Assembly (NCBI GenBank): GCA_031553415.1
Contig: JAVBLO010000006.1
Coordinates: 11,080 to 75,079 of the forward strand
Length of the DNA stretch: 64,000 bases
DNA from: JAIRVZ01 sp031553415
Lineage (GTDB): Bacteria > Bacteroidota > Bacteroidia > Bacteroidales > Azobacteroidaceae
Direction of reading: 5' to 3'
Shown piece after piece: positions 9,239 through 17,905 of this stretch (position 1 is its first letter; the number at the start of each line of letters is the position of its first letter). The notes beneath the pieces were generated by a model. The model was not told where the DNA came from. It saw only the letters and a list, made by a program, of their open reading frames with translations, and did not search any database. A program made the position numbers and the translations under genes.

Positions 9239-9938
9239 AAAATTTGAATCACAGCAAAAAATAGATGATTATTTGTTCGACATGCTTTCTGATGAAGATA
9301 AAGTCGCTTTTGAACAAATGATGAAAGATGATGAAAACCTTCGCAAAGAGGTTGAACTTACCCGCCAGATTACTGAAGGTTTTCAGATAAAAGGGGAAAA
9401 AGCTGCGTTGGAAGAAATGATGAACTTGTCATCTGATGATGAAATGCGTGCAATAATTTCGGGAGCAGAAACCAAATATCATATTGAACAACCTAAAAAA
9501 TCAATTTTCAAACGGTTGAGTATTTATATCGCTTCTGCGGCAGCCGTTATATTAATACTGCTGTATGTAGGATTGCAACCACAATATTCAAACAATGATT
9601 TGTTCAATGAATATTACAGCGATTTCAAAGCTGCATCTACAAGAGGAGGTGCAACTGCAGAAAAGCAAAGCAAGCAATTATCAGAAACCGTTCTTATGAT
9701 AAACATGGGGCAAACAGGCAAAGCTATCCAGGATTTAACAACATTCTCATCCGATCCTGAATTTGAATTCAAGCCCCAAGCGCTTTGGTACCTGTCGTTA
9801 GTTTATCTGAAATCAGGACAACGGGAACAGGCCAAATCTGTACTTTTACAAATAGAGACTTACAGGCATGACAATGATAAGTTAGCAGATAAAGCTTTGG
9901 AATTGTTAGATAAATTGAATGAGAAGAAATGGTTATAA
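9231..9938 (+). CDS. Transmembrane anti-sigma-like protein with periplasmic repeat domain
   Basis: The product is 235 residues. The N-terminus (IDDYLFDMLSDEDKVAFEQM, then an acidic/basic helix) matches the cytoplasmic part of zinc-free anti-sigma factors, in which a YLxGxLSxEExxxFE pattern is typical. One membrane helix follows at about 96-115, preceded by KR. Residues about 117-235 would lie in the periplasm and include TPR-like helices (FKPQALWYLSLVYLKSGQ). Position directly behind the ECF sigma gene with an 8-bp overlap supports the role. Its stop overlaps the CHAT gene start by 10 bp. The periplasmic domain is exposed to the same compartment as the CHAT protease and metacaspase, so it is a plausible substrate. 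The function is inferred from topology and context. Confidence 0.75.
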   Translation: MNKKFESQQKIDDYLFDMLSDEDKVAFEQMMKDDENLRKEVELTRQITEGFQIKGEKAALEEMMNLSSDDEMRAIISGAETKYHIEQPKKSIFKRLSIYIASAAAVILILLYVGLQPQYSNNDLFNEYYSDFKAASTRGGATAEKQSKQLSETVLMINMGQTGKAIQDLTTFSSDPEFEFKPQALWYLSLVYLKSGQREQAKSVLLQIETYRHDNDKLADKALELLDKLNEKKWL

Positions 9939-12784
9939 AAAATATTATTCGCACACTTTTATTTTCTCTATTTATTTTTGGGAATGATTTACAGGCACAA
10001 CCACAGGATTTTAATTTGGAACAAGCCAATAAAGGTCGTGATTATCTATATAAAATTGTAGAATGTTTAAACTCCCAGGATTTGGAACAAGCCATTTACT
10101 GGGGAGAAGAGGTATTGAAAATACAAGAACAATATTTTGCAGGTGATAAGCCTCCCCAAATGATGGCTTATGCTGCTTTAGGTATATCATGTTACGCAAA
10201 CGAAAAGTACTTCAAAGCCCAACCTTTCCTTGAAAATGCCTTGGAACTACTGTATGAAATGCCGGAAGAATTAGTCTCTGAATATGAAACAGATGTATTA
10301 CCAATAAAATGTAGCGTATTGAATGCTTTAGGTGAATTATACCGGACATTTGGATTTTATTCGAAAGCAATACCTTTATATGAAGAGGCTGCTTTGATAG
10401 GAGAATATTTTTGGAGTAAAAACAGTCCACAATATGCCGTTACAATAAATAACCTGGCTTCAGCATATCTGTCTTCGGGAGAATATTCAAAATCAGAGTC
10501 ATATTATTTGGAAGTCATAGAACTGAATGAAACCAATAATATTTTAGAAGGAGCATCTTATTGTTCTGCTTTAAATAATCTCGGCAACCTATATCTTAAT
10601 TTGGGTAATTATTCGAAAGCAGAAAATTTGTTTAATAAATCCCTGGACAATTTGGCAAATACAGATAATTGGCAAAAAAAAATTCATTCAACTATTCTGA
10701 CTAATCTGGGTTTATTATATAGCGAAAAAGGGGATAATGCCAAAGCGGAATCATATTATTTAAAGGCATTGGATAGTTTTGAAAATGAGAAAAATGATAA
10801 TTCACAATTTATATCCCTTCTTTCTAACATGGCCGAATTATACAGGAAACAAGGTTTATACGAAAAAGCGGAACAATATAGCTTGCGTGTAGTGGAAAGG
10901 CGTAAAATTCTATTAGGTAAAGACAATCCTGATTATTTACAATCGCTGCATAACCTTGCAGGACTATATCTCTTTACAGAACAACATTTCAAAGCAGAAT
11001 CCCTTTACCTGGAAACTGTTGAAGGACGAAAAAAGGTACTTGGTGATAATCATCCTGATTACTTAAACAGCCTTACTTCATTAGCCCGATTATATGATTA
11101 TAATCAAAAACCTGATGTGGCTAAACCTTATATATCTGAAGCATTTCAAAAACAGAAAACAAATGTTCAAAAGAACTTTAATTTCCTTACCGGACCGGAA
11201 CGCAATCTTTATTGGCACAATGTAAAATCGGGGTTTGAAATGTCTTATCCTACATTTTTCCTCAATCTTTATCCAACTGATCATGAATCGTCCAAAGCCT
11301 TTTATGATAATGCTTTGTTCTGTAAAGGTTTATTATTAAGTAAATCCCTGCATTTCCGTGAATCTGTTATGCAAAAAGGAGATGAAAACCTGTTAAATTT
11401 ATGGGACAATTTTGAACAAGTCAACCGGAAAATCAATTGGTTATATACAAAACCCTTAAATCAACAGGAGGATTTATCAAAACTACAGGAAGAATCCAAT
11501 AAAATAGAAAAACAATTGTTACAAAGCTTTCCTGAATATTATGAAATGAAAAATGCAAATGAAACCGGGTGGAAAAATATATCTGATAAGTTAAAGGATA
11601 ATGAGGCAGCCATTGAGTTTGTTAGTTTCAGGAATCATAATTATAAAGGAAATGCCATATCTTATTGCGCTTTGGTATTAAAAAAAGATAGTCCGAATCC
11701 TATGCTCATTCCTCTTTTTGAAGAACAAGAGTTCAATGATTTGTTTACAGGCGTTATAAACCCATCCGGTATTTATTCAAACACCCGGGCAGATATAGAC
11801 AAATCCCGTCTTCCGGAAAGTACAATAAATTATGATAAACACCTATACGAATTAATCTGGGAGCCAATAGAAAACTATCTTGATGACATCAATACTATAT
11901 ACTATTCACCATCCGGTAAACTGCAACAAGTTTCTTTTGCAGCTATTCCTGTAGATGAAAATACTGTTTTAATAGAGAAATATAACCTAAGACAAGTTTC
12001 AAGTACAAAAGAAATATTATCCCATAAAGATGAATCCGGAGCCATCGAGAGTGTAGCGCTTTTTGGAGGAATAGAATACAATGATACAATATCTGCCAAA
12101 GATGCTGTACTGACAAAAAATTTCCAATATCTTGCCGGGAGTATCACCGAAGTTAACAACATTAACCAAATCCTAATTGATAACAACATCAAGTCAAGTC
12201 TGTATTGCGGTCATAATGCCAGTGAAAAAAACTTCAAGGAACTTGGAGGAAAATATGATATTATCCATACTGCAACACATGGTTTCTACATTCCCCCACA
12301 TCATGCAACTTTGCAAAATTACCGGTATTCAGCTTTTTATGAAGATAACATACCTATAGTTATCGAAAATTCACTCTTGCGTTCAGGCTTGGCACTGTCA
12401 GGAGCGAATAATGCCTGGAATGGAAATATTATTCCGGATGATGATGAAGATGGTATTCTTACCGCACAAGAAATATCTTCCCTGAACCTGAGTGGAACAA
12501 AATTAGTTGTTCTCTCTGCCTGTGAAACCGGACTAGGAGATATCAGTGGCAGTGAAGGGGTTTATGGTTTACAACGTGCATTTAAAATGGCCGGAGTTCA
12601 ATCAATCCTGATGAGCTTATGGCCGGTTCCTGACAATGAAATATCTGACTTAATGCAATTGTTTTATAGTTATTGGATAAACAATAAGATGGATAAACAT
12701 GAAGCTTTTCGAAAAGCTCAAATCGAACTAAAAAACAAGAACATATCTGCAATTACCTGGGCAGGCTTTGTTATGATCGACTAA
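9929..12784 (+). CDS. Exported TPR-CHAT caspase-like protease (copy A)
   Basis: The product is 951 residues. A signal peptide (MVIKNIIRTLLFSLFIFGND, cleavage near QAQ, residue 24) leads into about 10 TPRs of the kinesin-light-chain type (for example LNNLGNLYLNLGNYSKAENL) up to about residue 410. A linker follows, then a C-terminal CHAT domain (about 640-951). The caspase-fold dyad is visible: His784 in HTATHGFY and Cys865 in LSACETGLG. CHAT proteases are relatives of caspases and separases; TPRs usually bind the activator or substrate. This is the last gene of the four-gene operon. Its stop overlaps the stop of the converging paralogue by 4 bp. The CHAT half closely resembles that of copy B, while the TPR halves differ. 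Confidence 0.9.
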   Translation: MVIKNIIRTLLFSLFIFGNDLQAQPQDFNLEQANKGRDYLYKIVECLNSQDLEQAIYWGEEVLKIQEQYFAGDKPPQMMAYAALGISCYANEKYFKAQPFLENALELLYEMPEELVSEYETDVLPIKCSVLNALGELYRTFGFYSKAIPLYEEAALIGEYFWSKNSPQYAVTINNLASAYLSSGEYSKSESYYLEVIELNETNNILEGASYCSALNNLGNLYLNLGNYSKAENLFNKSLDNLANTDNWQKKIHSTILTNLGLLYSEKGDNAKAESYYLKALDSFENEKNDNSQFISLLSNMAELYRKQGLYEKAEQYSLRVVERRKILLGKDNPDYLQSLHNLAGLYLFTEQHFKAESLYLETVEGRKKVLGDNHPDYLNSLTSLARLYDYNQKPDVAKPYISEAFQKQKTNVQKNFNFLTGPERNLYWHNVKSGFEMSYPTFFLNLYPTDHESSKAFYDNALFCKGLLLSKSLHFRESVMQKGDENLLNLWDNFEQVNRKINWLYTKPLNQQEDLSKLQEESNKIEKQLLQSFPEYYEMKNANETGWKNISDKLKDNEAAIEFVSFRNHNYKGNAISYCALVLKKDSPNPMLIPLFEEQEFNDLFTGVINPSGIYSNTRADIDKSRLPESTINYDKHLYELIWEPIENYLDDINTIYYSPSGKLQQVSFAAIPVDENTVLIEKYNLRQVSSTKEILSHKDESGAIESVALFGGIEYNDTISAKDAVLTKNFQYLAGSITEVNNINQILIDNNIKSSLYCGHNASEKNFKELGGKYDIIHTATHGFYIPPHHATLQNYRYSAFYEDNIPIVIENSLLRSGLALSGANNAWNGNIIPDDDEDGILTAQEISSLNLSGTKLVVLSACETGLGDISGSEGVYGLQRAFKMAGVQSILMSLWPVPDNEISDLMQLFYSYWINNKMDKHEAFRKAQIELKNKNISAITWAGFVMID

Positions 12785-15264
12785 TCTACCATCACAAAAC
12801 CAGCCCAAGCCTGTATATCCAAAGGATTATTGGCCCGGATTTTATTCTGTGCCTTCTTGAAAGCATCCCGCTTATTCATTTTTTCAACCAACCAATACTG
12901 ATAAAATAAGTTCATCATTTCTGAAGTTGCCTTGTCCGGAATCTCCCATAAGCTCATCAGGATTGATTGAACTCCGGCCAATTTAAAAGCACGTTGAAGG
13001 CCGAAGACACCCTCACTTTTGTCGATATCTCCTAAACCTGTATTGCAGGCAGACAGAACTACCAATTTAGTTCCACTTAAATCTAATTGAGAAATTTCCT
13101 GGGCGGTAAGAATTCCATCTTCTTCACTATTGGAAGCAGAGTCAGCATTCCATGTTTTTTTAGCACCGGCTAATGCCAATCCGGATCTTAACAAAGGATT
13201 ATCCATTAAAAGTTTCTTATTTTTTTCTGAAAAAGACAAGTAACTGAATTTTTCTTCTTTCAATCTGGTTTGAGGCAAATAAAAACCATGGGTAGCAAAA
13301 TGGATAACGTCATTTTGTTTGGTATTAAGTTCTTTGAACGTCTTTTCAGAAGCCCGGTTTCCGATATACGTTTCCACATGGATTGATTGTTTACTTAATA
13401 TATTATTAATTCCCTGTACTTCTTGAAGAGTTCCTTTTAAAGGTGAAAATCCATCATAAGGAATCCCTCCAAACAGAGTTATCTTTTTTATTGATTCATT
13501 TGCATTTTGGTCATTTACGATTTCCCGTGTGCTTGTCAACTGGCATAAATCATATTGCCGCATCAATACATTCCCATTATCTGTCGGAATAGCAGCAAAC
13601 GCAATTTGTTGCAATTTTCCGGATGGTGCATAATATATCTTCCTTGTATCTTTCAGGTATGACTCCACCGGTTTCCAAACCAATTCATATAATTCTTTGC
13701 CATAATTTATTCTGCTTGCCGGAAGACGTGATTCATCTATGTCGGCTCGTGTGCTTACATAAATATCGGACGGGTTGGTCATTCCTACAAATAAATCATT
13801 GAACTCCTGTTCTTCAAAAAGAGGAATAAGCTTAGGATAAGCATATCCTTTTTTCAACAACAATGCACAATATAAAACTTCATTGGTATTTTTATAATTG
13901 AAAGAAATATACTCAATGGCAGCTTCATCCTGATTTAATTGATTCCTGACATCCTCCCAGATAAGAATTCCGGGACTATTCTGCACATAAGGACGGATTT
14001 TAGCTATTAATTCTGTTTCCAGTTTTGTTGTTCTTTTACTTAAAATTTCAATATTGGAAGATAATTCTTCCACAGATCTCGATTGAAACAAACGAAAATA
14101 ATCCTGATTGGATTGAGAATATGAATCGTAAAGAGATTTTAATTCATTATCTGTAGTCGATTGAATAATTTTTCGTATCTGAATATTGCAATTAAGCAAA
14201 ATCGCTTTGTTCAACAGTTGATTATTATAACACACATCAATCAATTCATTTGAAGGATTATTGATTGCAATTGAATTAAACAATTCAAATACAGGCACAA
14301 GTGTTTTCCAGTAAGATTCCCTGATTGATTCATTCAATAATAAAGCGTTATTATCCATCCGGGTATTGTAAAACTGATTGATAATCAATACCAGTTTTTG
14401 TGCTCTTTTATAATCTTCTTTCCAATTATAATATTCCGCAAGAGTTAACAAATGATGCATATCGGCATAACTATATCGTACATCCGGGACTATTATATCA
14501 TACAGGGTTGAGAACATGAATTCAGCTATCTGATATTGTTGCTTTTGGAATCCTAAAATACCTAAATCATTAGCTAAATGATTCATATAAGGAGGAGCTT
14601 TCTTCAGAGTCTGCAATATTTGAATTACTTCGGAAAAATACAATTCCGCCTCCCTTTGTCTTCCATTTTTACTATAAAAAACGGCCAAATTATCCAGAAA
14701 CATTAAATAATACGGATGTTTTTTCCCTAATTTGTTGTCATAGATTTTTTTTGCCTTTTCATAATACTCACCCGCTGTTGCTGTATTTCCTAAAGCATCA
14801 TTGAGTTTTGCAATATAATCATATAAAACTGCTTCATCCTGATCACTGTCAAAACCTATTTTGTATGAAAGGGCTTCAGCCTTCCTGAAACAATCCAAAG
14901 CCTCTGCAAATCTCGCCGTCCTGAAATAAAACCAACCTATTTTAGACAATACAATTCCATATTCAGGAGTTTCTTTACCAAAAAGTTTCTCAGCAAACGA
15001 TAATTCTAAATTATAAGCTTTATCCGCATCAGATAAATTCCCCACCCCAATATTGGCAAGCGCCAGATATTGACAAAAAAACAGTTTATCATCAGCGCTT
15101 AAGCTTTCAAATGCTTTGGAATTATTATTTAATTGCTGAATTACTTTTTCAAATTCTTCTTTTTCCAATAAATCACTGCACTTTTTTAAGAAAGGTCTGT
15201 CCTGAGCACATACCCAATTTGCAAAAAGAGAAAGGCATACGATAAATATAAAACGTTGTTTCAT
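12781..15264 (-). CDS. Exported TPR-CHAT caspase-like protease (copy B)
   Basis: The product is 827 residues. It has a signal peptide (MKQRFIFIVCLSLFANWVCA), weaker TPR helices at about 25-330, and a C-terminal CHAT domain with His659 in HFATHGFY and Cys740 in LSACNTGLG. Several stretches are almost the same as in copy A: IPLFEEQEFNDLF, TRADID.SRLP, PSGKLQQ, GTKLVVLSAC and AGVQSILMSLW. The two are therefore duplicates with diverged sensor halves. It is the third gene of a minus-strand operon behind the GH73 and metacaspase genes, with a gap of 9 bp to the latter. It probably cuts a protein outside the inner membrane; the substrate is unknown. Confidence 0.9.
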   Translation of the reverse strand: MKQRFIFIVCLSLFANWVCAQDRPFLKKCSDLLEKEEFEKVIQQLNNNSKAFESLSADDKLFFCQYLALANIGVGNLSDADKAYNLELSFAEKLFGKETPEYGIVLSKIGWFYFRTARFAEALDCFRKAEALSYKIGFDSDQDEAVLYDYIAKLNDALGNTATAGEYYEKAKKIYDNKLGKKHPYYLMFLDNLAVFYSKNGRQREAELYFSEVIQILQTLKKAPPYMNHLANDLGILGFQKQQYQIAEFMFSTLYDIIVPDVRYSYADMHHLLTLAEYYNWKEDYKRAQKLVLIINQFYNTRMDNNALLLNESIRESYWKTLVPVFELFNSIAINNPSNELIDVCYNNQLLNKAILLNCNIQIRKIIQSTTDNELKSLYDSYSQSNQDYFRLFQSRSVEELSSNIEILSKRTTKLETELIAKIRPYVQNSPGILIWEDVRNQLNQDEAAIEYISFNYKNTNEVLYCALLLKKGYAYPKLIPLFEEQEFNDLFVGMTNPSDIYVSTRADIDESRLPASRINYGKELYELVWKPVESYLKDTRKIYYAPSGKLQQIAFAAIPTDNGNVLMRQYDLCQLTSTREIVNDQNANESIKKITLFGGIPYDGFSPLKGTLQEVQGINNILSKQSIHVETYIGNRASEKTFKELNTKQNDVIHFATHGFYLPQTRLKEEKFSYLSFSEKNKKLLMDNPLLRSGLALAGAKKTWNADSASNSEEDGILTAQEISQLDLSGTKLVVLSACNTGLGDIDKSEGVFGLQRAFKLAGVQSILMSLWEIPDKATSEMMNLFYQYWLVEKMNKRDAFKKAQNKIRANNPLDIQAWAGFVMVD

Positions 15265-15273
15265 CTTGTTCCT

Positions 15274-17043
15274 TTATTTATATCTGACATAATAGTTTTT
15301 TGAATCTAAGCTAATGCCTCTGAAAGGATAATAGAAAGAGCGTTCCTGACCGTATAAATCGTTTATAAACTGTTCGAATTCACTAAGACTATATCTATCA
15401 GGATTATCTCCTCTTAATGTTTCTACAGGTGACAGGTTTAAAATATCTTCTGATGCGACCAAAACTATAGCTTCCAATCCTAAAGGTGCTCCAGTTGTTA
15501 TTTTGAGAGGAATTTTTTTTGTTTTTCCCGGTTCTACATAAAAATCATTAGGCATTAAACCCATTTTAATAAGCTTAATTTCATCGTTTGGCAATACATT
15601 AATAAGTTGAAAATAAAGAGGAACACTGCTTTTGTTGGTAATCATTACGTCAAAACGGTCATTATAAAAAAACTCAATGGTACCATTCCGTTTTTTTGTA
15701 TCTATACTTTGACTTATTCCGCTTTCATCAATGGGAATGAATTCGAGTATAACATCCCTATTGGTAGATTTCACATCTCTTACAATCCTTGCTCTATTTT
15801 TTTTCTCCAACCCTTCCGGAAACGTATATTTCGACACTATAGCCCATGAGTCAGATTTAATCTTACAAGGAGGTGAAAACTCGAGGATGCTTTCTGTCAA
15901 TCCGGCACTTGTAACAACAGCTGTTTGTATTGGTTGGGCATTGGTAATATCATAAGTATCAGGAGAAAAAAAGGCAATTTCAGTTTCGGGCTTAATTCCT
16001 GCCAATATTCCACCATTGATTGCAACTGATTTTTCCTTGGCATCTAACTTTTTAACTGTAAAATGATTAGGAACTTTTACAGCTTTCCCTCCAAAGACTT
16101 CTCTTCCAGCAATTCCTTCCATTTGAGGTACCTGTTTATAACCATACTCTCCTAATGAAGCCATACCAATTTTCAAAGACTCGAAAAAAGAAGTATAACT
16201 CATATTACCTATATTTTGGTCGAACAGAGAACTTAACATATATGACAAAGAACCATATCTCTTATTTGTATCCTTATCATCATATTCATAATTTTTCTCC
16301 TCTGCACTACATGCACTTATTACTAAGAATGATGACAGGTCTTCGCTGTCTTTTTGATTTTGAGGAAAATCTTCGTAATTATATTTATTTGTAGTGTTTG
16401 GGGTTTTATCATGAGGTATATTAATTATATACTTTTCATCAGTCCCCCGAAAAATTTTATTTTTATCATTCTCTGCTGGAATCACATCATCCAAGTGCCT
16501 ATATATCGTTCCACTATGACAAGCATCAATACAGACAAGAATATCTCCGTTTTTTCCGCATTTTTTACGCAACCTCTTAATCAACACATTAAGCTCGTCA
16601 TCAATCAAATGTTTGCTGGGATACATTTCATTCGTCACATTTTCTTGCAAGGCATCATAAGGCACCAATGCTTCATCCCAGCCATCCAATTCATCTCCAT
16701 CAACGTCTGTCACCTGCTGTCCATGACCGGAAAAATGGAAATAGACGATATCTCCGGGTTTCGCATTTCTTGTCAGGATGCCAAATTCCCTTATAATTGC
16801 AGCTTTAGTTGCCTGCGTATTCAAAAGAACCTTGATATTATTTCCGGGGAATCCTTGTTTCAACAAACCTGATTTTATTATGGGCACATCATTATCTGAA
16901 TTGATTTTACGCCATCCACTATTAACCGGATACTCTGCAATCGCAACTATTAACGCCCTTTTCTCCGCATTTACAGGAGAAATAAAGAGAAAAAAAAATA
17001 CTATGACCATAGCATAGTATTTTATGTTTATGTGGAAACACAT
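15274..17043 (-). CDS. Exported metacaspase (peptidase C14) with DUF4384-like C-terminus
   Basis: The product is 589 residues. A hydrophobic signal segment at about 12-26 (ends VNA) leads into a caspase p20-like domain at about 28-320. The catalytic dyad is His107 in HFSGHGQQ and Cys175 in CIDACHSG. The acidic motif DGDELDGWDEAL at about 115-126 is typical of type I metacaspases, which cut after Arg or Lys. The C-terminal 330-589 region is beta-rich and resembles DUF4384 (NKSSVPLYF, PNDFYVEPGKTKKIPL). The start could also be Met12 (17010), but the longer form gives the better signal peptide. It sits between the GH73 and TPR-CHAT genes with gaps of 10 and 9 bp. It may activate the CHAT protease or the hydrolase; this is inference. 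Confidence 0.9.
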   Translation of the reverse strand: MCFHINIKYYAMVIVFFFLFISPVNAEKRALIVAIAEYPVNSGWRKINSDNDVPIIKSGLLKQGFPGNNIKVLLNTQATKAAIIREFGILTRNAKPGDIVYFHFSGHGQQVTDVDGDELDGWDEALVPYDALQENVTNEMYPSKHLIDDELNVLIKRLRKKCGKNGDILVCIDACHSGTIYRHLDDVIPAENDKNKIFRGTDEKYIINIPHDKTPNTTNKYNYEDFPQNQKDSEDLSSFLVISACSAEEKNYEYDDKDTNKRYGSLSYMLSSLFDQNIGNMSYTSFFESLKIGMASLGEYGYKQVPQMEGIAGREVFGGKAVKVPNHFTVKKLDAKEKSVAINGGILAGIKPETEIAFFSPDTYDITNAQPIQTAVVTSAGLTESILEFSPPCKIKSDSWAIVSKYTFPEGLEKKNRARIVRDVKSTNRDVILEFIPIDESGISQSIDTKKRNGTIEFFYNDRFDVMITNKSSVPLYFQLINVLPNDEIKLIKMGLMPNDFYVEPGKTKKIPLKITTGAPLGLEAIVLVASEDILNLSPVETLRGDNPDRYSLSEFEQFINDLYGQERSFYYPFRGISLDSKNYYVRYK

Positions 17044-17053
17044 GGCTATAAAA

Positions 17054-17593
17054 TTATTTATTAGCCACCAAATCCTGATCGTACAAATACAACTGGTAAG
17101 TTTCTATAATCCGGATAAGTTTCTGGGGATATGCTTTATCCACAGCATATCCTGCTTTTTGCAATCCGGTTGCCCATCCTCTGTAATCAGTTATATCTAA
17201 ATCAAATAACGATTTATACCAAGGCCTTTGTGTCAAAAACAGGGAATGATCGTTATAAGATTTTATAGTAGAATCATACTTTCTGTAAAGTTCTCCATCA
17301 TTAGGATTAGTAATTACGTCACCTTTCCATTCCGGTTTATCTTTGATACCAAAGTGATTATTTCCATGAATGGCTAAATGGCTTGTACCGGCAGCTGACT
17401 CTAATATTGCCTGAGCTAATGTTATGCTTGCCGGAATTTTATATTTGTACATCTGATAAATTGCCCAATTTTTATACGTTTGAATATATTCTTCAAAATA
17501 TGGACTTCTGTTTTGAGAAATTGTGGTAAAAGAAATTAAAGAGAAAATTGCCAGAAATGCTGCTTTTTTCAAAATTGAAATCGTGTAATTCAT
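17054..17593 (-). CDS. Secreted GH73 glucosaminidase (peptidoglycan hydrolase)
   Basis: The product is 179 residues. A signal peptide (about 1-26, ending TIS/Q) is followed by one glucosaminidase domain: IPASITLAQAILESAAGTS holds the catalytic Glu65, and then come NNHFGIK and a C-terminal GYAVDKAYPQKL. This matches FlgJ-like GH73 enzymes that cut between GlcNAc and MurNAc in peptidoglycan. There is no LysM or other wall-binding module, so the protein is short for the family. It is the first gene of the operon with the metacaspase and TPR-CHAT protease. A wall hydrolase under the same promoter as two caspase-like proteases suggests controlled wall remodelling or lysis, though a housekeeping role is possible. 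Confidence 0.92.
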   Translation of the reverse strand: MNYTISILKKAAFLAIFSLISFTTISQNRSPYFEEYIQTYKNWAIYQMYKYKIPASITLAQAILESAAGTSHLAIHGNNHFGIKDKPEWKGDVITNPNDGELYRKYDSTIKSYNDHSLFLTQRPWYKSLFDLDITDYRGWATGLQKAGYAVDKAYPQKLIRIIETYQLYLYDQDLVANK

Positions 17594-17677
17594 TAATATG
17601 CAAAGTTTTAATTTTTAAGAAAAATATTTTATAGCGTATGTAGTTTTCTATTTTTAAGAATTTAGAAGAACACGTTT

Positions 17678-17707
17678 CAAAATTAAGTATTTTTTTTACA
17701 TAAACAA
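17678..17707 (-). promoter_or_regulatory. Promoter of the GH73 / metacaspase / CHAT operon
   Basis: On the minus strand TTG (17707-17705) is followed after 19 bp by TAATTTTG (17685-17678), a close match to the -33/-7 pattern read by the primary sigma factor of Bacteroidota. The start codon lies 84 bp downstream. So this operon may be expressed without the local ECF sigma factor. Confidence 0.55.
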
Positions 17708-17791
17708 TCATTGCAAATAATGATTTTTTGATAATTATAATCATTCAAAATAATTTTCGTTTTTTATTATTTAAACCGGATAAATAATTCG

Positions 17792-17818
17792 TTGGTTATC
17801 AATAATTTTTTAATTTTG
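17792..17818 (+). promoter_or_regulatory. Promoter candidate of the alcohol dehydrogenase gene
   Basis: TTG at 17792-17794 and TAATTTTG at 17811-17818 are spaced by 16 bp, slightly shorter than usual. The gene starts 87 bp downstream. Confidence 0.45.
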
Positions 17819-17905
17819 CATTTAAAGTTATCCAAACTTTTCCATTTATTTCATTTTCAGTGAGAAGTGTAAGGTGTACCTTGTACTCCCAAATTTTATA
17901 TTATC

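Larger units (their letters stand above)
17594..17905. other. 312-bp divergent intergenic region with promoters both ways
   Basis: The region separates the GH73-metacaspase-CHAT operon (minus) from the alcohol dehydrogenase gene (plus). It is AT-rich and holds one promoter candidate in each direction. No gene, terminator or clear operator is visible. Confidence 0.6.

Noticed and set aside
16354..16872. 172-codon open frame antisense to the metacaspase gene
   Set aside because: The opposite strand encodes the clear catalytic motifs of the metacaspase; the antisense frame has no recognisable domain.
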